From contig CAYMLG010000018.1 in the NCBI GenBank assembly GCA_964391195.1, forward strand, positions 9,166 through 73,165: a stretch of 64,000 bases of DNA, read 5' to 3'. The DNA comes from JAAYXE01 sp964391195. GTDB taxonomy: Bacteria; Chloroflexota; Anaerolineae; Anaerolineales; UBA4823. Made by a program: the position numbers and the translations under genes. The notes beneath the pieces were generated by a model. It searched no databases. It was not told the origin of the DNA and saw only the letters and a program-made list of their open reading frames with translations. Positions 55,623 to 64,000 of the stretch are shown here, in pieces (within the stretch, counting starts at the first letter, position 1; each line of letters starts with the position of its first letter).

Positions 55623-56747
55623 CTAGCAAGACAAATGATAGGTGTGATAGGTATTGGCGCAGGGGTTTCCCCAGGCCAGGTGCATCACCCGTGCAGTGAG
55701 ATCTATCACCAGGGCGTTGATCGTCTTCTCCCGGTCCAGGGGGTTGGCTTCCTGGTCGGCGTGGTTACAGATCGAGTTGGGGTAGTTCAGATGATCGCGC
55801 TGGATGGCCTGCAGGCTCTTGAGCGTGTGCTGGTTGTGCTTCTTCAGCAGCCGGTTGGCGCGGAAATAACGCACCCGGGTGTCGATCAGTTCGTCCGGCT
55901 CGTCTTCGATCTCGCGCATCTGCGGGTCGAGATAGTGGTTGGTGTGCACCAGGTAGCCGTCTTCGGCGTACAGGATCGCAAAACGTCGGGCTGAGACTTC
56001 CACACTGTAGATTTCGCCGCACTCATGGGCCAGCAGGTGGTTGTAGCCCGCCGCCCGGTGCGGGACGAGCATGTGGCGGATGGCGTCACTTGGGGTGCGG
56101 GCCGCCAACACGCCCCGGGATGCGATGACGCGGGGGATACCGATGCGGGAATCGCTGGGGTGGACCGAATCACAGCACTGCCCGAGGCCGTAGGCGTTGA
56201 AGCCCACATTGGGCAGCAGGCCGCCGTAAGTCATAGCCAGGAAGGGCGGTTCGTGTTCCGGCTCGGCGTGGATGACGAATACATCTTGCTCGTCTTCGGG
56301 CAGCCAGTCCTCGTTGTGGGCCATGAGCACGGTGCCATCGGCGGTGCGCTCGTCATTGACCGCCATGCTGGTGCACTTGGTCAGGTGCAGCGCGTCCATC
56401 GCCACACCTTCGATGGCGTTGACCACCGCCAGGTCCACGAAGGAGACATTGGCCCCTTCGGAGATGCCCATCAGTTCGTCCACATACTGGGGGTAACGCT
56501 CCTGGGCGAAGGGCATGTACTTACGGGCCTGGATCTGTGCCCCCTCCCAGGTAAGCTGCAGTTCATCGTAAGCGCTTTCGATCAGTTTCTTCGCGCTGTC
56601 GATTCCGTGCTGCACCGCGGGGCGCATGGCTTCGCCGATCTGGCGTCCCATCTCGCGGAAAGACCCCGAAACGCGGATCAGCGGCGGCGGGTTGGGATGT
56701 ACAATCAAGTCGGAGTGCTGGTAGTCTGCAGGGGTATAAGCTTCCAT
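55623..56747 (-). CDS. C45-family peptidase/acyltransferase
   Basis: A 374-residue N-terminal nucleophile hydrolase related to isopenicillin N acyltransferase. The autocatalytic Cys125 lies in TKCTSMAV after about 124 prodomain residues, and AHNEDW follows at 143-148 as in the family. Self-cleavage before Cys125 would create the active enzyme. Bacterial members hydrolyse or transfer acyl groups on small amides such as acyl-amino acids. There is no signal peptide. It ends a leftward run after the polysaccharide genes (25-bp gap to the WecA-like gene). Confidence 0.88.
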   Translation of the reverse strand: MEAYTPADYQHSDLIVHPNPPPLIRVSGSFREMGRQIGEAMRPAVQHGIDSAKKLIESAYDELQLTWEGAQIQARKYMPFAQERYPQYVDELMGISEGANVSFVDLAVVNAIEGVAMDALHLTKCTSMAVNDERTADGTVLMAHNEDWLPEDEQDVFVIHAEPEHEPPFLAMTYGGLLPNVGFNAYGLGQCCDSVHPSDSRIGIPRVIASRGVLAARTPSDAIRHMLVPHRAAGYNHLLAHECGEIYSVEVSARRFAILYAEDGYLVHTNHYLDPQMREIEDEPDELIDTRVRYFRANRLLKKHNQHTLKSLQAIQRDHLNYPNSICNHADQEANPLDREKTINALVIDLTARVMHLAWGNPCANTYHTYHLSC

Positions 56748-56771
56748 ATGGTTACCTTTCTACTGCAGCTT

Positions 56772-58583
56772 CTATTCTACCAGTTCGAACTCCAATCTTA
56801 GGCTCCGCACCCAACAACCCCGGCTGCGGCACAGCGCCACCACCTGGTCGGCGAACCCATCCGCTGTATAGCCGCCGGTGGTCAGGATCAGCCCGTCCAG
56901 TTCGTTCTTCTCCAGCAGCTTCTGCAGCGGCTCGATTCCGCCCATCACCACCACGCCGTGGATCTGCCGCCCACTTTTGAGCGGGTCGGGGTCCACAAAG
57001 CCAACCGCCCGGTAGTGCAGGCCCGGGTTCATCAGGATCCAGCGCAGGGCCATCTCCCCGGCGTCCCCGGCCCCGCAGATCACCACCCGCTGTTCGCCGC
57101 CCGCTTCGTCCAATTGGAACCCGGCGAACTGGTCGAGCAGCCGGAAAGAAGAGCGCGAGGCGGCCAGGGCCAGGAAGAGGAAGATGGCGTAAAAGAAGAA
57201 TACCGCCTCCGAATAGGCTTCCGCTCCGTAGATCACCCTCGCCCCGAGCCCGAGCAAAGCCGAGCCGACCCCGGCGGCAATCGCGTAGCGCAGCAGATCA
57301 TCCAGCCCCACGTAGCGCCACACGCCGCGGTACACACCGACCAGGTAAAAGGCCAGGTACGCGCCCAGGAAGGCCAGCGGCAGCGACTGGAGATAGCTCG
57401 CCAGCCGCTCGTCGTTCATCACGAAACCGTAGCGGACGAAAAACGCCAGGTAGTAGGCGATCCCGATCAGGAAGAAGTCCAGCACGATCTCCAGGATGCG
57501 CCGCCGGAAAGTGAGCTCCAGCATGATGCGGGCGAACCCCCGGCGGGGGGAAGCAGCCTCCGGCTCCACGACCTTCAACCCGCCCAGGTAAGCCGTCAGC
57601 AGGGCCAGCGACAGCACGACGATGGGCACCAGCACCAGGCTGTACCAGTACTGGATCGACTCCAGCGTCGCCGCCAGCAGCCCGGAGACCAGGGCCACGG
57701 CGTACAGGGTGAGCACGGCCTGGCGCTCGCTCAGGCCGAAGGCGATCAGCCGGTGCGAGGTGTGGTCCCGCCCGCCCTGGACCGGAGACTGGCCGCGCAG
57801 GATGCGGGTGAAGGTCACCAGCGAGGTGTCCAGGATCGGGAGCAGGAAAAGCAAGGTGGGTACGCCCAGCACGGCGAACACGTTGGAGGCCTGCGGCTGG
57901 CGGGCGATGGCCAGCACGGCCAGGGTGAAGCCCAGGAACAGGCTGCCGCTGTCGCCCATGAAGATCGACGCCGGGGGAAAGTTGTAGACCAGGAAGCCAA
58001 GCACCGCCCCCACCAGGGCCAGCGACACCACCAGCAGCCCCTGGCTGCCCAGGTCCCAGAAGAAATAGCTCAGGATCAGGGCGGTGATCAGGGCGATGCC
58101 CCCGGCCAGGCCGTCCATGTTGTCCAGCAAGTTGATGGCGTTGGTGATGCCGATCAGCCAGATAAAGGTGACGATGATGTTCGGCAGTTGGGCGATGATA
58201 TTGTTCGGGATGCGGGGAGTGAAAAAAGCGGTGGTGTAACCGAGGGAGATCACCAGCGCCGCAGCCACGATCTGCCCCACCAGCTTGGCCGGGGGGGTGA
58301 TGCGGTACAGGTCATCGTAAAAGCCAACCAGGAACACCACCAGCGATCCGGCCAGCACGCCCCAGGGGATTTGCGCCCAACTGCCGGTGAGCAGCGCGTA
58401 GGACACCAGCGTGAGGGCGAAGGCCAGGAAAAAGCCCACCCCGCCCATCATCGCGGTCGGCTTCGAGTGCCAGCGGTCTTTTCTGGGCTTCGCCACCCGC
58501 CCGGTGCGGAGGCTCCAGGCCCGCACCAGGCGGACCAGCCCGAGGCTCAGTCCGAATGCAATTCCGAATGCTGCCAGAGCCAT
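56772..58583 (-). CDS. WecA-like glycan-phosphate transferase fused to CapD/PglF N-terminal half
   Basis: A 603-residue polytopic protein. Residues 1 to about 330 are a WecA/TagO/MraY-type transferase: Asp90-Asp91 in GFYDDLYR, NLLDNMDGLAGG (151-162), FMGDSGSLFLGF and the RDHTSHRL loop. It should move a sugar-1-phosphate from a UDP-sugar to undecaprenyl phosphate. Residues about 345 to 603 match the N-terminal part of CapD/FlaA1/PglF proteins: four further helices with FFVRYGF, then a Rossmann domain VVICGAGDAGEMALRWIL (from 497). The SDR catalytic domain that normally follows is missing. The gene starts a short distance after the ligase-like gene. Confidence 0.88.
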   Translation of the reverse strand: MALAAFGIAFGLSLGLVRLVRAWSLRTGRVAKPRKDRWHSKPTAMMGGVGFFLAFALTLVSYALLTGSWAQIPWGVLAGSLVVFLVGFYDDLYRITPPAKLVGQIVAAALVISLGYTTAFFTPRIPNNIIAQLPNIIVTFIWLIGITNAINLLDNMDGLAGGIALITALILSYFFWDLGSQGLLVVSLALVGAVLGFLVYNFPPASIFMGDSGSLFLGFTLAVLAIARQPQASNVFAVLGVPTLLFLLPILDTSLVTFTRILRGQSPVQGGRDHTSHRLIAFGLSERQAVLTLYAVALVSGLLAATLESIQYWYSLVLVPIVVLSLALLTAYLGGLKVVEPEAASPRRGFARIMLELTFRRRILEIVLDFFLIGIAYYLAFFVRYGFVMNDERLASYLQSLPLAFLGAYLAFYLVGVYRGVWRYVGLDDLLRYAIAAGVGSALLGLGARVIYGAEAYSEAVFFFYAIFLFLALAASRSSFRLLDQFAGFQLDEAGGEQRVVICGAGDAGEMALRWILMNPGLHYRAVGFVDPDPLKSGRQIHGVVVMGGIEPLQKLLEKNELDGLILTTGGYTADGFADQVVALCRSRGCWVRSLRLEFELVE

Positions 58584-58645
58584 ACGCTGAAACGCCTCCC
58601 AATGGGGCCGGCAGGGAGCGCTCGCTCATCTACCGGCCACTCCGA

Positions 58646-61600
58646 TCACTGCTGGCCGTCAAGCTGGCTGACCAGCGCCTGAAGCCTCTGCTTCTGGTCC
58701 TCGGGGGCCAGGGCCAGGGCTTTCTGGGCGTGGGCCAGGGCGTCCGAATGATTGCCGCTTTGCGAGTGCAGCAGGGCAATACTCTCCTCGATCTTCCAAC
58801 TCTCGCTGCTGTTCGGCGAGAGATCGAGCGCCTCCTGGTAGGCGGCGATGGCCGCCATAGGTTCGTCCAGCCGGGTGTGCACCCCGGCCAGCGCCAGGGC
58901 GTAGCTGTATTTCATGCTCGTCTCGGTGGCCAGCTCCAGGGCTTTGGTATAGGCCTCTCCCGCCTTCTCGAAAGCCTGCTGTCGTTCCTCCTCCTGCTCT
59001 TCGCTCAGGACCTGCGCCGTTCGCCCGTAGTAATCGCCCAGCAGGGCATAGGTCCAGTCGTAGAACGGGTCCACTTCCAGGGACCGCTCCAGGCGCAGGC
59101 GCGCCTCTTCCAGTTGATTGAGGATGTTCAGGAACACCAGGGCCCACTCGTCCCACAGACGGGCGTTGTTCGGGCTCAGGATGACCGCCTGGGCGAAAAA
59201 TCGCGATGAAATCACCGCCCGCTCCTCTTTGAGCGCCGGATCGCTGGTGTAGGTGGACCACAGGCTGTACAGGCGGGCCAGGTTGGCGGTGTGGTCGGTG
59301 TTCAGCGGGTTCAATAGCTGCGCTTTCCGCAGGTCGACCGCCGCCTGGGAGATCACAGCTTCGCGCTCCGCTTCTGTGTTCAGCGTCTTCGCGTGCTCCA
59401 GGTACGCCCGGCCCAGGAACAGGTAGTAGTAATCTTCCCGGGGGGCCAGGCTGTTCGCCCGGTGGTAGATCTGCACCGCCACCGGCCACTGCCCGCTGCC
59501 GGTAAAGGGATCGGCCAGCTTGAAGGCGATATCGGCCTGGATCACCCGCAGGTTGGTATAAGCCGACAGGGCCATGACCACCAGCAGGGCCCCCGGCGCG
59601 AGGCCCGCCCCCACCCAACTGTATTGGACGCTCCGCCCCGGCCACTCTTCCGGCAGCAGCGCCGCCCCAAACAGGACCAGGAACAGCAGGTAGAGCACGT
59701 AGCGGGCCAGCAGGAATTCATATCCGGCGATCTGCTCCAGCACCCCCTCGATCGAGCTGGAGACGTGCGTGCTCAGGTAGGCCAGGCTGGCGGCGTGCCA
59801 GAACCAGAAGAACAGGGTGAGGAACAGCGAGCTTCCGGCGATCAGGCCCATGGCCTTCAGCCAGTCCCGGCCTGCCCGGACGGAAGAGTCCTCAGAAACA
59901 AATACCAGCACGCCCACCAGCCAGGTGATGAGCAGCATAGCCAGGATGCCGTAGGACTCGCGGTTGTTCTCTCTGGGCAGCACGGTGAACGAGTTCTGCA
60001 GGATGCTCGTGGCGGTGGTCGCTCCTGAAGCGTTGGAGATCAGGTTATAGCCAAGGGTGGCGAGTAAGATGCTCAACAGCAGCCCGCCGATGATGGCGCG
60101 GCGGCTGAGCCCCTGGATGGGAGCCGCGGCCGGGCGGGATAGGCGGGCCGGGGTGCGGCGCTTCTTCTTCCCGCGCCCCGCTGCCGGTTGAGCGGCTGCA
60201 AAGGCCGCTGCCGGGCGTTCACCTCCGGCCTGCGACGCAGCCCCGCTGTCCTCCACCGCCGCGTACTCCTGCGTCTTGGGCAGCACGAACCCGGCGACGA
60301 GCAGCATCCCGATCGTGGTGAAAAAGTACGTGCGGGTGGAAACGATGGCAATCCCGAAGTTGATCTCGACGAAATGGGCCCCCACCACCGCCAGCAGGCC
60401 GATGATCGCCATCGCCCGCAGCCGCTCGCCTTCCGTCTCCGCCGCCCGGTAGCGCCCGAAAAGCGATACCAGGATCAGATAGATCACCAGGCCGATGAGC
60501 ATGCCAAACGGCAGCCCGACCCCAAAGTAGGCGACTCCCAGGCCGGTAACGAAACCTACTGCGCTCAAGGCGCCGGCGCCAAAGAACAGCGCCAGGAACA
60601 GGTTGCGCTGCTTATCGCTGTTGATAAAACCCAGCCATTTCAGCCCGTAGTAAAACACCGAGGTGAACAGGGCCAGGTAAACCGCCAGGCCGAGCACTCC
60701 GGTGATAACCAGCGAGTCCCAGGTCTCGTTGTGCGAGCGGTCTGGGGAGGCGTTGCGCTTCTCCACCTGCGTCAGCTCGGGCGGGTAGAACGGGTTGTAG
60801 GCCACGTACATGCTCTCCGGCCCATAACCGATCAGCGGGCGCAGGAAGTTGAAGCGGTCGGTGCTGCCATCGGGGAATTCGAGCGGGTCGTGGGGCGCCA
60901 CCAGTTTCGCCGCCCCTTCCCAGATGTACAGCCGCACCTTGGCGTTGCGGCTGTCGGCGTCCAGGATCTGCCCGAAACGGCCCACGCCGGGCGCGGTGCG
61001 CAGGCTCTCCAGCGGCCCATCCGGGATGTTCAGCACCAGCAGGAAGGACCCGGCGAGCAGCGCCCCGCCCACGATGGTATAAGCGATCCACCGCTTGCGC
61101 CACAGCAGCGACAGGGCCAGCCCCATGAAGAAGATGCTGAACATCCACCCCAGGGCCGGGCCGCGGCTCTGGCTGAAGTACATGGCGATGACCTGCAGGG
61201 CGGCGATGAACACGTAGGCCGTCGCCAGGGTGAACTTCGCCGCCATCCGCTCCCCATCTTTGAGCATGGCCTGGAAGGTCTGGATGATGCGCACCGCGGT
61301 GAGGGGGAAGACCATGATCAGGTAAGCGGCCACAAAGATCGAGTTGCCCATGTTGGAGGCGATGCGGACCGAGGTCTCTCCGCCCCAGGGGATGGGGTCC
61401 AGCTTGTAGCGCTGCAGCACGCCGTACAGGCTGACGGGCAGGCTGGCGAGGATCGCTACGGTGAACAGGCGCTCGATCTGCTCCCTGCGCCGCAGGTTGG
61501 CGGCAATAGCGGCGAAAACCACCAGGTAGGAGAACAAGGTATAGGTGCCCTGCAGGCGCTGGTACGAACCCCACAGGCTGGTGCTGGGGGCCACGCTGAA

Positions 61601-61903
61601 GATGGTCGAGATCAGGTAGACCACGGCCAGGGCTATCACGGGCAGCACCATCGGCACCCGCAGCAGGCTCTTCCATCGGGACTGCCCCGGCTCGAGGTTC
61701 GACCAGCGCTCGCCGCCCTGGTCGAGCAGCTTAACCAGCCACGCGCCCAGGATGAGCAGAGCCAGCGAGCGCAGCAGGGAGATCTTATCCGGCTCGAAAA
61801 TCCGGCTGGAATAGACGTTGAAAAAAACAGGGACGACAATCAGAGCGGCCAGCCAGGCCATCTCCATAATCGCTTCGGCGTAACGGCTGAGTTTGGTAGC
61901 CAA
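58646..61903 (-). CDS. O-antigen ligase-like membrane protein with TPR tail
   Basis: A 1085-residue protein. The first 750 or so residues contain more than a dozen hydrophobic segments with the Wzy_C/WaaL-type loop PLIGYGPESMYVAYN and the periplasmic SPDRSHNETWD, typical of O-antigen ligases and polymerases. Residues about 800-1085 consist of TPR repeats (YYYLFLGRAYLEHAKTL, YEALALAGVHTRL-like units). Such proteins polymerise or attach surface polysaccharide or glycosylate proteins. A TTG at 61903 with GAGAGGAT upstream is the likely start. Neighbours encode glycosyltransferases and a WecA-like initiating transferase. Confidence 0.87.
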   Translation of the reverse strand: MATKLSRYAEAIMEMAWLAALIVVPVFFNVYSSRIFEPDKISLLRSLALLILGAWLVKLLDQGGERWSNLEPGQSRWKSLLRVPMVLPVIALAVVYLISTIFSVAPSTSLWGSYQRLQGTYTLFSYLVVFAAIAANLRRREQIERLFTVAILASLPVSLYGVLQRYKLDPIPWGGETSVRIASNMGNSIFVAAYLIMVFPLTAVRIIQTFQAMLKDGERMAAKFTLATAYVFIAALQVIAMYFSQSRGPALGWMFSIFFMGLALSLLWRKRWIAYTIVGGALLAGSFLLVLNIPDGPLESLRTAPGVGRFGQILDADSRNAKVRLYIWEGAAKLVAPHDPLEFPDGSTDRFNFLRPLIGYGPESMYVAYNPFYPPELTQVEKRNASPDRSHNETWDSLVITGVLGLAVYLALFTSVFYYGLKWLGFINSDKQRNLFLALFFGAGALSAVGFVTGLGVAYFGVGLPFGMLIGLVIYLILVSLFGRYRAAETEGERLRAMAIIGLLAVVGAHFVEINFGIAIVSTRTYFFTTIGMLLVAGFVLPKTQEYAAVEDSGAASQAGGERPAAAFAAAQPAAGRGKKKRRTPARLSRPAAAPIQGLSRRAIIGGLLLSILLATLGYNLISNASGATTATSILQNSFTVLPRENNRESYGILAMLLITWLVGVLVFVSEDSSVRAGRDWLKAMGLIAGSSLFLTLFFWFWHAASLAYLSTHVSSSIEGVLEQIAGYEFLLARYVLYLLFLVLFGAALLPEEWPGRSVQYSWVGAGLAPGALLVVMALSAYTNLRVIQADIAFKLADPFTGSGQWPVAVQIYHRANSLAPREDYYYLFLGRAYLEHAKTLNTEAEREAVISQAAVDLRKAQLLNPLNTDHTANLARLYSLWSTYTSDPALKEERAVISSRFFAQAVILSPNNARLWDEWALVFLNILNQLEEARLRLERSLEVDPFYDWTYALLGDYYGRTAQVLSEEQEEERQQAFEKAGEAYTKALELATETSMKYSYALALAGVHTRLDEPMAAIAAYQEALDLSPNSSESWKIEESIALLHSQSGNHSDALAHAQKALALAPEDQKQRLQALVSQLDGQQ

Positions 61904-62101
61904 GATATCCTCTCAAACGGCTAGGATCGAATCCGAACGATGCAGGTTGTAGTGCAAATTGCTGGTGCAACTGCACCGGTACAGGCGATGCACAAGCGAT
62001 GAAATAGTTGAAGCGCGGGCTCGGGCCTAAGATCCGGAGTTTTCATTATAACGAAAGATGATCGCGCCCGGGGTGGGATCCGGCGTTTTTTCACGATATG
62101 C

Positions 62102-63037
62102 CTATTTTAATCCTTTACGACGGACTCTGGCGAGCAGCAGGTCGAACCAACGGCGGCGGAAAGGCACCAACGGATCGGCAGCGCAGGCGCTTATCAACCA
62201 GCGGGCGGCTTCCCCCCACGAACGGCTCTTGGCGCTGCCATAGAAGGCGTACATCCGCACCACCCCCCGGCCGCGGCGCGCCTGGCGGGCCAGTTCCCCC
62301 GGGGATAACCCGGTGCGAGCCTTGAGCTCGGGCAGGGCCAGGAGTTCATCGATCACCCGCAGATGTTCTTTGGCCGCCTTTCCGGTCTGGCCCACCGTCT
62401 TCGAGTTGGGGCTCAGCCTGAACGCCGCCACCGGCTCGCTTAAGCGCTTGAACCGCCCCCCGGCCAGGAACATGCGCACCCAATATTCGTAATCCAGGGC
62501 GTAATGCAGGTTTTCGTTGAGCAGGCCGGTCTTCTCCATAATCCCCCGCCGCCAGAAAGAACCGGGTTGGTTGACCACGCACTCGCCGATCAGGGTCTCT
62601 TTGCCGAACACCACCCGGTCCTTGGGCAGCAGGGGGGTGGGTACCAGGCGGCCGGCCGGGTCGATCCGCACCAGCCGCCCGTAGATCACGTCCACCTCCG
62701 GGTGCTGCCGGAAGCTGTCGACGACCGTGCGTACCGTTCCGGGCAAAAGCAGGTCGTCCGCGTTCAACCAGCCCAGGATCTCGCCCTTCGCCCGCTGCAG
62801 CCCTTTGTTGATGGCGTGCGCCTGGCCGCGGTCGGGCTGCGACTCCCAATGCGCCAGCCTGTCCGCGTAGCGGCGGATGATCTCTACGCTGGCGTCCGTC
62901 GAGCCGCCGTCGATCACCATGTACTCGATGTTGGGATAATCCTGCTCGAGCACCGAACGAATAGTCGCTTCCAGAAACTCTCCCTGGTTGAAGGAGGGGG
63001 TGATCAGGGTGACCAGGGGTGCTGTGTCTTGGGTCAT
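62102..63037 (-). CDS. Family 2 glycosyltransferase
   Basis: A 311-residue GT2 enzyme. N-terminal VTLITPSFNQGEFLEATI, the GT-A segment VIDGGSTDASVEII, SQPDRGQAHAINKGL and the metal-binding LNADDLLLPG are intact, as in many WcaA-type transferases. It is cytoplasmic, adding sugars to the lipid-linked polysaccharide. It lies 40 bp after the preceding glycosyltransferase gene and about 200 bp before the O-antigen-ligase-like gene. Confidence 0.92.
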   Translation of the reverse strand: MTQDTAPLVTLITPSFNQGEFLEATIRSVLEQDYPNIEYMVIDGGSTDASVEIIRRYADRLAHWESQPDRGQAHAINKGLQRAKGEILGWLNADDLLLPGTVRTVVDSFRQHPEVDVIYGRLVRIDPAGRLVPTPLLPKDRVVFGKETLIGECVVNQPGSFWRRGIMEKTGLLNENLHYALDYEYWVRMFLAGGRFKRLSEPVAAFRLSPNSKTVGQTGKAAKEHLRVIDELLALPELKARTGLSPGELARQARRGRGVVRMYAFYGSAKSRSWGEAARWLISACAADPLVPFRRRWFDLLLARVRRKGLK

Positions 63038-63077
63038 AGTGTTTGAAAAGATAGGCCGGATGAACCCTACAATTCGC

Positions 63078-64000
63078 TCATCCTTTTATCAACCCGAAAA
63101 ATTTCAAGATACGCACCACCGCCCGCTTGGTCTGTTTCGACAGGCTGGAACCGAAATGGTGGTCCTCGGTGTATCTGTCTGCTACAGCATCGCGGGTAAT
63201 GAACGGCGGGTGGCGCAGAGGGAATTCGAGTGACCCTATGGCCATCTCCGTCCGCCGAGGAATCGTAGTGTGTGTGGCCTCAGCCCCGAACCCGATATTC
63301 GCCACCAGATTCACTGCGGGCAGCGCAGTCAGGCCTGAGTTGGCCCAGCAGGCGAACATCCAACGGTAAGCCCAGGAGTCGATCCGCTCTGCTGCCACCT
63401 GATCGTAGATCGACTGCCAGTAGCGAACGGCGCGCGGGTTGCTTTCGAATATGTCACTCAGCCAGCCGGCATCACGCAGCAGCGGCCATAAAGAAAGATT
63501 ATCATCGTACTTCTCCCAGGCACGGCGCCATGTGGCCCACCCCCAGCAGTGGGCATATTGGGAGAAATAGTAACTGTATGGGGTGCGCAGTTTGCCTTTA
63601 TAGAAGTTAAAACCGGAGATGGCCATGATGCGCTCGTCCTCGCAGTAGTGTCGCAGCAGCTCCTCACAGTAGGGGAAGAAGCTTGGATCAGGCACACAGT
63701 CGTCTTCGAGAATGATCGCCCGCTCGACCTGGGCGAACACCTGATTGATCCCGCTCACCACCCTCCTGCGCAGCCCAAGGTTCTCCTCCGCATACACGCG
63801 TTCGACCTGGCACTCCCAATCCACCCGCTCGACCACTGCCCGGGTCTCCGCCACCTTCTCGGCTTCACCGGGCCGGTCTGGGCGTGGCCCATCGGCGACG
63901 ATGAACAGCCGCCGCGGCCGCTGGCGGGCGATCGCCTCCCAGGCGCGCCGCGTCGTTTCCGGGCGTTTATAGATGATGAAAACCAGCGGAGTCTCGAATT
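63078..64000 (-). CDS. Glycosyltransferase, 5' end beyond window
   Basis: The frame stays open to the window edge, so about 306 C-terminal residues are visible. The earliest readable part is TPLVFIIYKRPETTRRAW followed by RRLFIVADGPRPDRP, the N-terminal fold of a GT-A enzyme of the HlpA-like/GNT-I type. ILEDDCVPDPSFFPYCEEL holds the metal-binding acidic motif, and HCWGWATWRRAWEKY is characteristic. A start at GTG 63854 would lose the first beta strands and is not credible. It belongs to the same leftward polysaccharide cluster. Confidence 0.88.
   Translation of the reverse strand, partial: FETPLVFIIYKRPETTRRAWEAIARQRPRRLFIVADGPRPDRPGEAEKVAETRAVVERVDWECQVERVYAEENLGLRRRVVSGINQVFAQVERAIILEDDCVPDPSFFPYCEELLRHYCEDERIMAISGFNFYKGKLRTPYSYYFSQYAHCWGWATWRRAWEKYDDNLSLWPLLRDAGWLSDIFESNPRAVRYWQSIYDQVAAERIDSWAYRWMFACWANSGLTALPAVNLVANIGFGAEATHTTIPRRTEMAIGSLEFPLRHPPFITRDAVADRYTEDHHFGSSLSKQTKRAVVRILKFFGLIKG

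Noticed and set aside
60188..61924. Plus-strand open frame of 578 codons opposite the O-antigen-ligase-like gene
   Set aside because: Gln/Gly/His-rich with no motif; it is the complement of a well-supported gene.

Overview
The window is high-GC bacterial chromosomal DNA. Gene content suggests Chloroflexota, probably Anaerolineae-like: a GlpA-GlpB fusion, a LivM-LivG fusion, integral-membrane proteases, a DegV protein, GH1 and GH38 enzymes and a MrfA/MrfB pair. The taxonomy is inference; there is no rRNA or other marker here, and I recognised no tRNA, CRISPR array or insertion sequence.

Layout. 0.2-6.2 kb (+): an MFS permease, then an anaerobic glycerol-3-phosphate dehydrogenase encoded as a GlpA-GlpB fusion plus GlpC. 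6.3-9.3 kb (-): a small nucleotidyltransferase-fold protein and RecQ. 9.4-21.3 kb (+): a predicted lipoprotein, a phosphoesterase, a degenerate GGDEF protein overlapping a PRPP synthetase, a GH1 glycosidase, a coupled pair of membrane-embedded proteases (M28 and S8) and a GH38 alpha-mannosidase.

21.4-34.4 kb (-): twelve co-directional, tightly packed genes that read as one catabolic unit. In transcription order they are an IclR regulator, an SdhA/FrdA-like flavoprotein, a stand-alone [2Fe-2S] domain related to SdhB, a four-subunit molybdenum hydroxylase with split molybdopterin subunit in the order FAD, FeS, Large, Medium (the layout of nicotinate dehydrogenase NdhFSLM), a branched-chain-amino-acid-type ABC importer (binding protein, LivH, LivM-LivG fusion, LivF), and an M20 deacylase. 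The simplest reading is import of a nitrogen-containing, perhaps heterocyclic, compound, its hydroxylation, a reductive or oxidative flavoenzyme step and hydrolysis of a C-N bond. The substrate is unknown. A truncated remnant of another gene lies just beyond the upstream end.

34.5-38.0 kb: a small Cys/Gly membrane protein, DegV and a repeat-rich non-coding island. 38.0-45.6 kb (+): a regulator strikingly like E. coli FadR with a near-consensus FadR operator on its own promoter, followed by an alkylglycerone-phosphate-synthase-like flavoprotein, GlpD, an FGGY kinase (probably glycerol kinase) and a MurA with Asp in place of the fosfomycin-target Cys. A second repeat island at 45.6-46.2 kb shares modules, some inverted, with the first.

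46.3-54.1 kb (+): SufE, a ROK kinase, a methyltransferase, a MrfA-like helicase carrying an HNH domain, a MrfB-like exonuclease and a secreted alpha/beta hydrolase. 54.2-64.0 kb (-): a methyltransferase-nucleotidyltransferase fusion, a C45 peptidase, then polysaccharide genes (WecA-like transferase fused to a CapD-type sensor half, O-antigen-ligase-like protein with TPR tail, two glycosyltransferases, the last cut by the window end).
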